Notes: a model not told the origin generated them from the letters alone. A stretch of DNA of 52,216 nt from Streptomyces sp. CHD11 (GCF_018638295.1 NZ_JABTTS010000027.1:59012-111227), one strand, 5' to 3'. Positions 1 through 8,809 are shown, counted from the first letter of the stretch. Translations and numbers: made by a program.

Positions 1-10
1 GCCCGGCGGC

Positions 11-35
11 CCGCCCCCGTGCGGGGGGGGGGCGG
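11..35. terminator. GC hairpin at window edge, possible terminator
   Basis: CCGCCCCC (11-18) can pair with GGGGGCGG (28-35) around a 9-nt loop. It includes a run of ten G residues (23-32), which is also a likely spot for sequencing or replication slippage. It lies just before the first gene and may end a gene to the left of the window. There is no T-tract, so this is a weak call. Confidence 0.3.
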
Positions 36-67
36 TCCCGCGTCCGGGCCGCGGGGACAATGGAGCG

Positions 68-913
68 GTGAGCGAGCCCATCTCCGTGACCCGAACCGTC
101 GGTCACGGCACCGCGAAGCTGATGCCCGACGTGGACCGCGAGCGGGCCTGGCTGCTGACCGTCGACGGGGCGCCGCAGTCGTACGTCGACCTGGACGAGC
201 CGACGCACCTGGAGTTCGAGTACGCCCGGCGGCTCGGGCACGTCCTGGACGTCGTCGCCGAGCGGGGCGCACCCCTGGACGCGGTGCACCTCGGCGGCGG
301 CGCGTTCACTCTGCCCCGCTATCTGGCCGCCACCCGGCCCGGCTCCGTGCAGCACGTCGTGGAGGTCGACCGGGGACTGCTGGACCTGGTCGCCGGGGAA
401 CTGCCCCTCCCCGCCGGCGCCGGGATCACGCTGCACGCGGCCGACGCCCGGGCCTGGCTGGAGGCAGCCCCCGACGACAGCGCGGACGTCCTGGTCGCCG
501 ACGTCTTCGGCGGCTCACGGGTACCGGCGCACCTGACCTCCGTCGCCTATGTCCGTGAGGCCGCGCGCGTTCTGCGGCCCGGAGGTGTGTACCTCGCCAA
601 CCTCGCGGACGCGGCCCCGTTCGCCTTCCTGCGCTCCCAGCTCGCCACTCTGGGGACGCGGTTCGGGGAGCTGGCGCTGATCGCCGAGCCCGGGGTCCTG
701 CGCGGCCGGCGTTTCGGCAACGCGGTCCTGGCCGGGGCCGACCACCCCCTGGACATCGCCGGCCTGTCCCGCGCGAGTGCCGCCGACGCCTTCCCGGCCC
801 GGGTGGAACACGGTGCCGCGCTGCGGGACTTCATGGCCGGCGCGCGGCCGGTGCGGGACGAGGACGCGGTACCGTCGCCCGCGCCTCCCGCGGGAGCCTT
901 CGGGATCGGCTGA
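68..913 (+). CDS. spermidine synthase-like SAM-dependent methyltransferase-fold protein
   Basis: 281 aa from a GTG start. The Rossmann-type nucleotide site is seen in HLGGGAFTLPRYL, followed by an acidic VEVDRGLLDL strand end, HAADARAWL and DVLVADVFGG, the order found in the spermine/spermidine synthase family (SpeE-like). Many actinobacterial members of this family are stand-alone and have no proven polyamine substrate, so the exact reaction is open. The hexamer GACAAT (56-61) lies exactly 6 nt before the GTG, so the mRNA may start at or next to the start codon; GGAG directly before the GTG is too close to be a normal ribosome site. It is convergent with the MFS gene. Confidence 0.75.
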   Translation: MSEPISVTRTVGHGTAKLMPDVDRERAWLLTVDGAPQSYVDLDEPTHLEFEYARRLGHVLDVVAERGAPLDAVHLGGGAFTLPRYLAATRPGSVQHVVEVDRGLLDLVAGELPLPAGAGITLHAADARAWLEAAPDDSADVLVADVFGGSRVPAHLTSVAYVREAARVLRPGGVYLANLADAAPFAFLRSQLATLGTRFGELALIAEPGVLRGRRFGNAVLAGADHPLDIAGLSRASAADAFPARVEHGAALRDFMAGARPVRDEDAVPSPAPPAGAFGIG

Positions 914-1141
914 CCGTGTGACACGCCGCGGTCCCGCGAACCGGCTCCGCGGAGCCTTCCCGGGGATCGGGGATCGAGATGCCCCTCACCGACGCGCAGC
1001 CGGCCGCACCCCACGCCCTGTCCCGGTCTCGTCCGGGTCGCGGCGGCCCGGACGGACGCCCGGCGACCGCCGGCCGCGCCGGGCGGCGGGGGCGGCCGAC
1101 GCGGCGACCGCGACCGCGCCCGGCGCCCGCGCGGACATGGT
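914..1141. other. 228-bp convergent spacer with a small palindrome
   Basis: No gene recognised. GGCTCCGCGGAGCC (943-956) is a perfect palindrome that could fold as a 5-bp stem with a 4-nt loop 30 nt after the first stop codon. It is a weak bidirectional terminator candidate, since no T-run follows. Confidence 0.35.
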
Positions 1142-2443
1142 TCAGTCCCGGGACGCCGGCCCGAGATCCCGTACGGAGTGCTCCGCGTCCCTCGGTACGG
1201 GAAGCGCGGCCGTGACGCCGTGCGTCCGGCGGCGCAGATCGCGGACGTCCGGGACGCACAGGACCGCCGCGGTGGCGACGACCACCAGCACGGCGCAGCC
1301 CCACAGCGCGTCCGGGCGGCCGAACGCCGTCTCGGCCGGGCCCGCGAGCGCCATCGCCGCCGGTACCAGCGCGACCGAGCCGAACCAGTCGTACGCCGAG
1401 ACCCGTGACAGTTTCTCCTCGGGGATCTCCTGGTGCAGCGCGGTCATCCAGGAGACACCGAACACCTCAACGGACACACCGGTCACGAACATCACCGCGC
1501 ACAGCACTCCGACCGGGGCCGGCACGGCGAGCGCGGCGGACGGCAGCGCCAGCGGGAAGACGCACAGGGTGCCGACCAGCAGCAGACGGCGCGGCTGCCA
1601 GCGGGTCATCAGCAGCGCGCCCACCACCGTGCCCCCGCCGAAGCAGGCCAGCGCCACGCCCCACGGCGCGGCCCCGCCCAGGTGGTCCCGGGCGACGAGC
1701 GGGCCGTAGACCGCGTCGGCCGCGCCGACGACCGCGTTGGCGAGGGAGAACTGGACCACGATGGCCCACAGCCACGGCCGGCCGGTGACCTCCCGCCAGC
1801 CCTCCTTCAGGTCGCCGAGGATGCCGCCGCCCGCAGCGCGCGGCGGTATGTGCTTCACATCGAGGAACGCCCGCAGCGCCGCTGCCACCGCGAAGGCCGC
1901 CGCGTCCGCGGCCAGTACCCAGCCGGGCCCCATCACGGCCACCATCGCGCCACCGAGAGCGGCACCGCCGAGGGTCGCCCCGTGCATCGCCATGCGGAAC
2001 ACCGCGAACGCCCGGCCGGCCTGCTCGCCGGTCACCGAGGACAGCAGCATGCCTTCGGCCGCCGGGTTGAAGAACGCCTGACCGGTGCCGCCGAGCGCGC
2101 TGAGCAGCATCATCTGCCACAGCTGTGCCTCGCCCGCCAGGACCAGCGCCGCGAACGCGGCCTGCGAGCCACAGTTCAGGACGTTGGCCGCGACCATCAC
2201 CCGGTGCCGCGGCAGCCGGTCCGCGACGGCACCGCCGATCAGCAGGAACAGCACCAGCGGCAGGGTGCGCGCGGCGGCCACCAGACCCACGTCGCCGCCG
2301 TCGCCGCCCGCACCCAGTACGGCGAACGCGGCGGCGATCAGTGCGCCGTGGCTGCCCAGGTTGGTCACCACGGCGGCGGCGGTCAGCAGGGAGTAGTTGC
2401 GGCCGGCCCAGACGGGACGGCGGCGGACGGAGGTGGTCGGCAC
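1142..2443 (-). CDS. MFS transporter, probable drug exporter type
   Basis: 433 aa from the GTG at 2443, or 445 aa from a TTG at 2479. The TTG has an AGGGGG about 12 nt upstream, whereas the GTG has no clear ribosome site, so the start is unsettled. About 12 hydrophobic segments are visible, beginning with NYSLLTAAAVVTNLG. The short cytoplasmic loop after TM2 reads GGAVADRLPRHRVMVAA, matching the MFS motif GGxxADRxxRRxxM. Substrate unknown; this subfamily is usually annotated as a multidrug or macrolide exporter. It sits 60 bp (or 24 bp) downstream of the repeat-rich membrane protein gene on the same strand and may be cotranscribed with it. Confidence 0.8.
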   Translation of the reverse strand: MPTTSVRRRPVWAGRNYSLLTAAAVVTNLGSHGALIAAAFAVLGAGGDGGDVGLVAAARTLPLVLFLLIGGAVADRLPRHRVMVAANVLNCGSQAAFAALVLAGEAQLWQMMLLSALGGTGQAFFNPAAEGMLLSSVTGEQAGRAFAVFRMAMHGATLGGAALGGAMVAVMGPGWVLAADAAAFAVAAALRAFLDVKHIPPRAAGGGILGDLKEGWREVTGRPWLWAIVVQFSLANAVVGAADAVYGPLVARDHLGGAAPWGVALACFGGGTVVGALLMTRWQPRRLLLVGTLCVFPLALPSAALAVPAPVGVLCAVMFVTGVSVEVFGVSWMTALHQEIPEEKLSRVSAYDWFGSVALVPAAMALAGPAETAFGRPDALWGCAVLVVVATAAVLCVPDVRDLRRRTHGVTAALPVPRDAEHSVRDLGPASRD

Positions 2444-2503
2444 CCCGTGACTATCGCCGGGCGGGGGCCGACTTGCCAAATGCTCTGCCGGCCCCCTGGC
2501 CTG

Positions 2504-3508
2504 CTACGTCCCCGTCGGGGGTTCCTCCGTGAGGCGCACCGTGCTGAGGATCTTCTGCACGGTCGACTCCGGGATCTCGTCGCTGACGCCCTTGGCCCCG
2601 TACAGGTTCCAGGTGACGAAGTCACCGGCGCCGTTCTTGAACCCGAAGGTGATCGCCTTGCCGTCGCTCTCGCACTTTCCCTTCTGGGGCGTGTTCACCG
2701 AGTACGCCGAGGTGACGTGGCCCGCGATGCCCGACGTGGTGGTGTAGGGCTTCGGCTTCACCTGCTTGATGCTCTTCTTGTCGGGCTGGGTGTACCCGCC
2801 GTAGATCCACCACGGCACCCGGGTCTCGGCCGCCTGCTGTGTGGTCTTGGCGCCGTTCTCACCGCGGGTTCCGGCGGTGGCGAGGGAGGTGTCCTCCTCG
2901 CGGCCGTCCTTGTTGTCGTCGGTGGTGCACCACTTCGACTTCAGATAGGCCGGTGCGGTCACGGTGGTGCGGCCCCATTCACCGTCCTCCTCCTCCCACT
3001 CGAAGCCGACACTGGTGCCGGGAGTCTCGATCTCCCAGTCGGCGGGGACGTCGAACTTGGTGCCGAAGCGCGTGTTGACGACGACCTGCCACCCCGCGAT
3101 CGTCGCCTTCTCCTCGTCGCCGCCGCGCGGGTTGCCGCCCGAGGCGGAGGCGCTCGGCTCCGTGGACGTCTCCTGGGTGGCGGACGCGGTCGCGGACGGT
3201 TTGGCGTCCTTCTTGCTGTCGGCCTCCTCGTCCTTGTCACCGCCGAGCACCAGGAACCCGGTGACTCCCGCGGCGACGACCACGGCCGTCGCGGCGATGA
3301 TCGCCACCAGTTTCGTCCGGTTCCCGCCGCCCTTCGGCGGCTGAGGCATGCCGACCGTGGACGGATCGCCCCACTGCTGCTGATACGGACCCGGCTGCTG
3401 ATAGCCGGGCTGCTGATACGGATTCGGCTGCTGGTACCCCGGCTGCTGGTACGGATTGTCCGACTGCGGGTTCTGCTCGCCCCCGGGCGGCTGCTGTCCT
3501 GGCCACAT
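2504..3508 (-). CDS. Tyr-Gln-Pro repeat single-pass membrane protein of unknown function
   Basis: 334 aa. Residues about 5-45 are a low-complexity cytoplasmic tail with repeats of NPYQQPGYQQ. One membrane segment follows at about 62-83 (LVAIIAATAVVVAAGVTGFLV), then an acidic Ser/Thr/Glu linker and an external domain of about 200 residues with paired cysteines (KSKWCTTDD, KGKCESDG). Proteins of this build are common in Streptomyces and have no established role; the proline-rich tail may bind partners. I chose ATG 3508 because it begins the repeat tail; the frame stays open far upstream but without protein-like content. A -10-like TACTGT ends 8 nt before this ATG. Confidence 0.75.
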   Translation of the reverse strand: MWPGQQPPGGEQNPQSDNPYQQPGYQQPNPYQQPGYQQPGPYQQQWGDPSTVGMPQPPKGGGNRTKLVAIIAATAVVVAAGVTGFLVLGGDKDEEADSKKDAKPSATASATQETSTEPSASASGGNPRGGDEEKATIAGWQVVVNTRFGTKFDVPADWEIETPGTSVGFEWEEEDGEWGRTTVTAPAYLKSKWCTTDDNKDGREEDTSLATAGTRGENGAKTTQQAAETRVPWWIYGGYTQPDKKSIKQVKPKPYTTTSGIAGHVTSAYSVNTPQKGKCESDGKAITFGFKNGAGDFVTWNLYGAKGVSDEIPESTVQKILSTVRLTEEPPTGT

Positions 3509-3913
3509 GGACAGCAACAGTAGCCGCGCCCCGGACACGAACAGGTCACCGCCCTTTGACAGGGACGTAGCAAAGGGAACGCCGTGCCTCCGGCAAGCCG
3601 GGGCTACCCGTGGGTAACATCCGGCCGTGAGCGCAGAGCGGATGCCCATCGGCGAGATGCTCGCGCCACGGCGCCGATGACCCGCGCCCTCTGCCTCCGG
3701 TTCCTGGAGACCGCACCCGAGCGTGCCGTGCCGGCCCTGCCCGACCAGGTCGAATGCCACCACCACGGGAGGCGGGCCACATGCCGCCCCCCGTTCCCCG
3801 TGTCGATCGTCATCCGCCGCGAGGACGGCGCGGTGACCGGTGGGACGACCGTCGTCCGGACCCTGCGCCCCCACGGCCGACCCCGGCCCGGTACGGGCCG
3901 CGGCGGGCGTTCC
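3509..3913. other. 405-bp spacer, no convincing gene; two inverted repeats
   Basis: No recognisable protein in any frame. A short ATG frame on the + strand from 3677 has no family signature. Two inverted repeats lie in the promoter side of the membrane-protein gene: CCCTTTG (3553-3559) with CAAAGGG (3572-3578), loop 12 nt, and TACCC-GT-GGGTA (3605-3616). These could be operator sites. Confidence 0.4.
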
Positions 3914-4372
3914 TCACACGCCCGCGCCGTACGGGCCGTAGAGGTCCAGCAGCCGTATCCGGGAGGCGTGCAGCCGGTGGGCCACCACGTCGCCGACCCA
4001 GCGGGCCACGGCGCGGCCCAGTACGGGATCCTCCTCGCACAGCGCCAGCACGGCCGGGGCGTCGAACTCGTAGACCCGTACCGGAGTCGCCGCCTCGGCG
4101 CCCAGCTGCCACACATGCGGGGAGAACAGCCAGGACCAGCCGACGAGTTCGTTGTGCCCGAGACGCTCGATCACGGCGGCACGGCGGCCGGGCACATGCA
4201 TGTCGAGTTCGACCGTGCCGGTGCGGATCACCCAGAACCGGTCCGCGCGGCCGCCCTCCTCGAACAGCCGGGTCCCCTGCGGGAAGGACACCTCACGGGC
4301 GGTCCGCACCAGGCGGTCCCGGTGGTCGAGGGGCAGGGCGCGCGGCATGCTGGGGGACGGGGGTGCGAACAT
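3914..4372 (-). CDS. stand-alone cyclic nucleotide-binding (Crp-type) domain protein
   Basis: 152 aa. The sequence shows the Crp/cNMP beta-barrel pattern: VSFPQGTRLFEEGGRADRFW, VIRTGTVELDMHVPG, IERLGHNELVGWSWLF and a hinge-helix region ending LLDLYGPYGAGV. There is no helix-turn-helix afterwards, so it probably senses a nucleotide or acts through a partner instead of binding DNA. The ATG at 4372 is chosen for its GGGAGG ribosome site 6 nt upstream; a longer frame to 4447 lacks one. It is divergent from the UspA gene across a 258-bp gap holding a perfect palindrome (4446-4463). With that gene and the phosphoketolase it forms a module like those in actinobacterial dormancy or oxygen-limitation regulons. 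Confidence 0.75.
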   Translation of the reverse strand: MFAPPSPSMPRALPLDHRDRLVRTAREVSFPQGTRLFEEGGRADRFWVIRTGTVELDMHVPGRRAAVIERLGHNELVGWSWLFSPHVWQLGAEAATPVRVYEFDAPAVLALCEEDPVLGRAVARWVGDVVAHRLHASRIRLLDLYGPYGAGV

Positions 4373-4445
4373 GGCGGGCCTCCCGGACGGGGCGTCTGCG
4401 ACTGCCGTTGTCCTCCCAGCGTCACCCCGTCCGCCGTCCCGGGCC

Positions 4446-4463
4446 ATGGGCCGGTCGGCCCAT
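4446..4463. promoter_or_regulatory. perfect inverted repeat between Crp-like and UspA genes (DevR/OsdR-type box candidate)
   Basis: ATGGGCCG-GT-CGGCCCAT: 8-bp arms with a 2-bp centre, 74 bp from the Crp-like start and 168 bp from the UspA start. The core GGGCCGGTCGGCCC resembles my recollection of the box for the DevR/DosR-like regulator OsdR in S. coelicolor. The palindrome is seen; the regulator is inferred. Confidence 0.55.
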
Positions 4464-4630
4464 ACTCCGGGACGTCGGACCCCGGCGCTCCGTGCCCGGC
4501 GCCTCCGCCTCCGCCTCCCCGCCGTCGTCCGGGCCCGTCCGGCGGCGGGCCGGGACCTGTGGCCCTACCGCCGGAACAGCGTCCCGGCCAGAATCGTGGT
4601 GATCGTCCCGACGCAGGGGAGGAACCCACC

Positions 4631-5512
4631 ATGACCCGCGCCATCACCGTCGGACTCGACGGCTCACCGGAGAGCCGTGCCGCCGCCGAGTGGGCTGCCC
4701 GCGAAGCGGTACGGCGCGAACTGCCGCTGCGGCTGCTCCACGTCCGGCGGCCCGGCCCCGCGCCGGAAGCCCTCCCGGCCGACAGGTGGGTGAGCATGCC
4801 GCGCGAGACCGCCGAGGGGCTGCGGCTGCGCCATCCCGGACTCGAGGTCACGCACGAGCAGATCGACGGTATGCCGTACGAGGTGCTGACCAGGGCCGCG
4901 GAGGACGCCGAGCTGCTGGCACTCGGCTCCCGGGGGCTCGGCGCCCTCGGCGGGTTCCTGGTGGGCTCGGTCGGACTCGTCGTCGTGGCCCGCGCAGAGC
5001 GGCCCGTCGTCCTGGTCCGCGCCGGCGAACAGGCCGCCGACGAGCACGAGCCGGATCCCACCGGCATTCCGTCCGCCGCCACACGCTACCGGCCCGTGCT
5101 GCTCGGTCTGGACGCCGACCGGCCCCGTGAGCCGGTGATCGGGTTCGCCTTCGAGGAGGCGCAGCGGCGCGACACCGCTCTGCGCGTGGTGCACGGCTGG
5201 GCCCTGCCGCCGTACTACGTCTACGGCCTCGCGGCCGCGCCGGACGTGTACCACGACATCGCCCGGGAGCAGGCGGAGAACCTGACCCGGGTACTCGCGC
5301 CCTGGCGCGAGAAGTTCCCCGGGGTGGAGGTCGTCGAGGAGTCCTTCGGCGGCAGCCCGTCCGTCCGCCTGGTGGAGGCTTCCGCGGAAGCCTCGCTGGT
5401 GGTCGTCGGCCGCCGGACCCGCCGCAACCCGCTCGGCGCCCACATCGGGGCCATCACCCACGCGGTGATGCATCACGGAGCCGCCCCCGTCGCCGTCGTC
5501 GCCCACGGCTGA
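4631..5512 (+). CDS. universal stress protein, tandem UspA domains
   Basis: 293 aa with two UspA domains (about 1-135 and 155-293). Each begins with the hydrophobic strand and DG/DA pattern (TVGLDGSPES; VLLGLDADRP). The first ends in GSRGLGALGGFLVGSVGLVV, close to the ATP-binding signature G-x2-G-x9-G-S/T; the second has GRRTRRNPLGAHIGAITHAV, a divergent version. ATG 4631 has a strong GGGGAGGA ribosome site. Tandem Usp proteins accompany hypoxia or dormancy responses in mycobacteria and Streptomyces. It is followed 249 bp later by the phosphoketolase gene on the same strand. Confidence 0.9.
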   Translation: MTRAITVGLDGSPESRAAAEWAAREAVRRELPLRLLHVRRPGPAPEALPADRWVSMPRETAEGLRLRHPGLEVTHEQIDGMPYEVLTRAAEDAELLALGSRGLGALGGFLVGSVGLVVVARAERPVVLVRAGEQAADEHEPDPTGIPSAATRYRPVLLGLDADRPREPVIGFAFEEAQRRDTALRVVHGWALPPYYVYGLAAAPDVYHDIAREQAENLTRVLAPWREKFPGVEVVEESFGGSPSVRLVEASAEASLVVVGRRTRRNPLGAHIGAITHAVMHHGAAPVAVVAHG

Positions 5513-5598
5513 GCGACGCCCGTCCCGGCGTGTCCACGCCGCGCAGGGCGCGCCGGGATCTCCGCCACCCGTCCGTCCCGGCGCACCCGCGCCCCACC

Positions 5599-5613
5599 GT
5601 CCGCCCGGCGGAC
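5599..5613. promoter_or_regulatory. 15-bp palindrome upstream of phosphoketolase
   Basis: GTCCGCC-C-GGCGGAC, 7-bp arms with a single central base, 149 bp before the phosphoketolase start. It may be an operator or the end signal of the UspA transcript. GC-rich palindromes arise easily by chance at this base composition. Confidence 0.3.
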
Positions 5614-5761
5614 CGATTGAGCCACATGGTGCCGTTCCGCCGGGCGGGATGTGTCGAAGCGCGGGAAACTGGTCACCCGCTCCCCGATGCCCGGGGCGTG
5701 CCCTGCCGCCCTCCCCGCCGACGCCGCCGGCCGTCACGACCGGCCTTTCACGGAGTCATCC

Positions 5762-8140
5762 ATGCCTGAGCACCAGGACATCCGGACCGTACTGAGCGAC
5801 GAGGAACTGCGCACCCTGGACGCCCACTGGCGGGCCGCCAACTACCTCTCGGCGGGCCAGATCTACCTGCTGGCGAACCCGTTGCTCACCGAGCCGCTGC
5901 GGCCCGAGCACATCAAGCCGCGGCTGCTCGGGCACTGGGGCACCTCACCCGGACTGAACCTGGTGTACACCCACCTCAACCGGGTGATCGCGGCGCGCGG
6001 GCTGGACGCGCTGTGCATCTGGGGGCCGGGCCACGGCGGCCCGTCCGTGCTGGCCAACTCCTGGCTGGAGGGGAGCTACGGCGAGACCTACCCGGACGTC
6101 GGCCGGGACGCGGCGGGCATGGCACGGCTGTTCCGGCAGTTCTCCTTCCCCGGCGGTGTGCCCAGCCACGTCGCCCCCGAGGTCCCCGGCTCCATCCACG
6201 AGGGCGGCGAACTCGGCTACTCCCTCGCCCACGCCTACGGCGCCGCCCTCGACAACCCCGGCCTGCTGGTCGCCTGTGTGATCGGTGACGGCGAGGCGGA
6301 GACCGGGCCGCTGGCCGCGTCGTGGCACTCCAACAAGTTCCTCGACCCGGTGCACGACGGCGCCGTCCTGCCGATCCTGCACCTCAACGGGTACAAGATC
6401 GCCAACCCGACCGTCCTGGCCCGGCTGCCCGAGCCCGAACTGGACGCGCTGCTGCGCGGCTACGGCCACGAGCCCCTCCACGTGAGCGGGAGCGACCCCG
6501 CCGACGTGCACCGTGCGATGGCGCAGGCCCTGGACACCGCGCTGGACCGCATCGCGGCGGCACAGCGCGCCGCCCGCGAGGACGGCGTGAGCGAACGCCC
6601 CCGCTGGCCCCTCATCGTGCTGCGCACCCCCAAGGGCTGGACCGGCCCGGCCGAGGTGGACGGGACACCCGTCGAGGGCACCTGGCGCGCCCATCAGGTG
6701 CCGCTGCCCGGCGTCCGCGAGAACCCCGAGCACCTGCGGCAACTGGAGGCCTGGCTGAAGTCGTACCGGCCCGAGGAACTGTTCGACGGCGAGGGCCGGC
6801 CCGTCGCGGACGTGCTCGCGCCGCTCCCCGAGGGCACCCGGCGCCTCGGCTCCACCCCGTACGCCAACGGCGGACTGCTGGTGCGCGAACTGCCCATGCC
6901 GTCCCTGGACGACTTCGCCGTCCCCGTCGACAAGCCCGGCACCACCCTCCACGAGCCCACCCGGGTCCTGGGCGACCTCCTGCAACGGGTCATGCGGGAC
7001 ACCGCCGGCCGGCGGGACTTCCGGCTCGTGGGCCCCGACGAGACCGCGTCCAACCGGCTGCAGGCCGTCTACGACGCCAGCGGCAAGGCCTGGCAGGCCG
7101 GCATCCTCGACGTCGACGAGCATCTCGACCGGCACGGCCGGGTGATGGAGATCCTCTCCGAGCACCTCTGCCAGGGCTGGCTCGAGGGCTACCTCCTCAC
7201 CGGCCGGCACGGACTGTTCTCCTGTTACGAGGCGTTCGTGCACATCGTCGACTCGATGGTCAACCAGCACATCAAATGGCTGAAGACCTCGCGCGAGCTG
7301 CCCTGGCGCGCGCCCATCGCCTCACTCAACTACCTGCTCACCTCGCACGTGTGGCGCCAGGACCACAACGGCTTCTCCCACCAGGACCCCGGCTTCGTCG
7401 ACCACGTGCTCAACAAGAGCCCCCAGGTCGTACGGGTCTACCTGCCGCCGGACGCCAACACCCTGCTGTCCGTCGCGGACCACGCCCTGCGCAGCCGCGA
7501 CTACGTCAACGTGATCGTGGCCGGCAAACAGCCCTGCTACGACTGGCTGTCGATCGACGAGGCGCGCGTCCACTGCGCACGGGGCGCCGGCATCTGGGAG
7601 TGGGCGGGCACCGAGAACGGCGGCGAACCCGATGTCGTACTGGCCTGCGCCGGTGACGTGCCCACCCAGGAGGTGCTGGCCGCCGCGCAGTTGCTGCGCC
7701 GCCATCTGCCGGAGCTCGCGGTCCGGGTGGTGAACGTCGTCGACATCGCCAGGCTGCTGCCCCGCGAGGAGCATCCGCACGGTATGACGGAGTTCGAGTA
7801 CGACGGCCTGTTCACCGCGGACAAGCCGGTGATCTTCGCCTATCACGGCTATCCCTGGCTGATCCACCGCCTCGCCTACCGCCGCAACGGCCACCCGCAC
7901 CTGCATGTGCGCGGTTACAAGGAGTCCGGCACCACGACCACACCGTTCGACATGGTGGTCCGCAACGATCTCGACCGCTACCGGCTGGTGATGGACGTCA
8001 TCGACCGCGTCCCCGGGCTCGCCGTGCGCGCCGCCGCCGTACGGCAGCGGATGGCCGACGCGCGCAGCCGGCACCACGCGTGGATCCGTGAGTACGGCAC
8101 CGACCTGCCCGAGGTGGCCGAGTGGAGCTGGAACGCCTGA
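5762..8140 (+). CDS. xfp: D-xylulose 5-phosphate/fructose 6-phosphate phosphoketolase
   Basis: 792 aa, full family length. It is a thiamine-diphosphate enzyme that splits xylulose-5-P (often also fructose-6-P) with phosphate into acetyl phosphate and a triose or tetrose phosphate. Signatures include GHWGTSPGLNLVYTHLNR near residue 58, GPGHGGPSVLANSWLEGSY (88-106) and the ThDP/Mg motif GDGEAETGPLAASWHSNKF (175-193), plus the C-terminal ESGTTTTPFDM. The start ATG 5762 is preceded by CGGAG at usual spacing; the open frame upstream is not family-like. Its company with UspA and a Crp-domain protein suggests acetyl phosphate production under energy or oxygen limitation (inference). Confidence 0.96.
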   Translation: MPEHQDIRTVLSDEELRTLDAHWRAANYLSAGQIYLLANPLLTEPLRPEHIKPRLLGHWGTSPGLNLVYTHLNRVIAARGLDALCIWGPGHGGPSVLANSWLEGSYGETYPDVGRDAAGMARLFRQFSFPGGVPSHVAPEVPGSIHEGGELGYSLAHAYGAALDNPGLLVACVIGDGEAETGPLAASWHSNKFLDPVHDGAVLPILHLNGYKIANPTVLARLPEPELDALLRGYGHEPLHVSGSDPADVHRAMAQALDTALDRIAAAQRAAREDGVSERPRWPLIVLRTPKGWTGPAEVDGTPVEGTWRAHQVPLPGVRENPEHLRQLEAWLKSYRPEELFDGEGRPVADVLAPLPEGTRRLGSTPYANGGLLVRELPMPSLDDFAVPVDKPGTTLHEPTRVLGDLLQRVMRDTAGRRDFRLVGPDETASNRLQAVYDASGKAWQAGILDVDEHLDRHGRVMEILSEHLCQGWLEGYLLTGRHGLFSCYEAFVHIVDSMVNQHIKWLKTSRELPWRAPIASLNYLLTSHVWRQDHNGFSHQDPGFVDHVLNKSPQVVRVYLPPDANTLLSVADHALRSRDYVNVIVAGKQPCYDWLSIDEARVHCARGAGIWEWAGTENGGEPDVVLACAGDVPTQEVLAAAQLLRRHLPELAVRVVNVVDIARLLPREEHPHGMTEFEYDGLFTADKPVIFAYHGYPWLIHRLAYRRNGHPHLHVRGYKESGTTTTPFDMVVRNDLDRYRLVMDVIDRVPGLAVRAAAVRQRMADARSRHHAWIREYGTDLPEVAEWSWNA

Positions 8141-8171
8141 GCGCCGGGCGAAGCCGTGGCCGCGGGGAGCA

Positions 8172-8238
8172 GCGGAGCTCCGCCCGGGGGCCCGGAGGCG
8201 CGGGGGCACGGGGACGTGCGCGGCCGCGGCCGGCCGCG
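8172..8238. terminator. convergent spacer hairpins, probable bidirectional terminator
   Basis: Between the convergent phosphoketolase and carbonic-anhydrase genes, CGCGGCC (8219-8225) pairs with GGCCGCG (8232-8238) around a 6-nt loop. A second palindrome, GCGGAGCTCCGC, lies at 8172-8183. There is no T-tract, as is common in high-GC actinomycetes. Confidence 0.45.
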
Positions 8239-8278
8239 TGGGCGCGGCCGGCGCCCGCCGGACCGTCCGCGACTCCCG

Positions 8279-8809
8279 TCACGCTCCGTACTCCTCCCGG
8301 TGCGCCGTCGCCAGTTCCGCGTACATCGCCCCGTTGAGGGTCAGCCCCTCCCGCTCCTCCGCGCTCAGTTCCCGCCGCACCTTGGCCGGGACCCCCGCCA
8401 CCAGCGACCCCGGCGGCACCACCATGCCCTGCGGCACCAGCGCCTGCGCGGCCACCAGGGACCCCGCCCCGATCACCGCACCGTTCAGCACGGTCGCCCC
8501 CATCCCCACCAGACAGTCGTCCCCGACGGCCGCCCCGTGCACCACGGCGTTGTGCCCGATGGACACCCGCTCGCCCACGGTCACCGGGAAACCCGGATCG
8601 GCGTGCAGCGTGCAGTTGTCCTGCACATTGCTGTCAGTGCCCACGGAGATCCGTTCCACGTCACCCCGCAGCACCGCGCCGTACCAGACACTCGCCCCCG
8701 CCTCCAGCGTCACGTCCCCGATCACACTCGCCGTCGGCGCCACGAAGACCCCGTCCGCCACCTTCGGTTCCCTACCGCCGACGCCTGTGATCAGTGCCCT
8801 GTGCGTCAT
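8279..8809 (-). CDS. gamma-class carbonic anhydrase-like left-handed beta-helix protein
   Basis: 176 aa made of hexapeptide repeats (for example VIGDVTLEAGASVWYGAVLRG). The three histidines expected to bind the metal in gamma-carbonic anhydrases are present: His69 in TLHAD, and His86 and His91 in IGHNAVVHG. The ATG at 8809 follows AGGAGGCGACG, a strong ribosome site. Many homologues (YrdA/PaaY-like) have not been shown to hydrate CO2, so a thioesterase or unknown role remains possible. It is divergent from the acyltransferase gene at 8917. Confidence 0.85.
   Translation of the reverse strand: MTHRALITGVGGREPKVADGVFVAPTASVIGDVTLEAGASVWYGAVLRGDVERISVGTDSNVQDNCTLHADPGFPVTVGERVSIGHNAVVHGAAVGDDCLVGMGATVLNGAVIGAGSLVAAQALVPQGMVVPPGSLVAGVPAKVRRELSAEEREGLTLNGAMYAELATAHREEYGA

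Noticed and set aside
1433..3523. Open frame of about 700 codons on the + strand
   Set aside because: Antisense to the MFS exporter and membrane-protein genes, which have clear protein features; the + frame has none.
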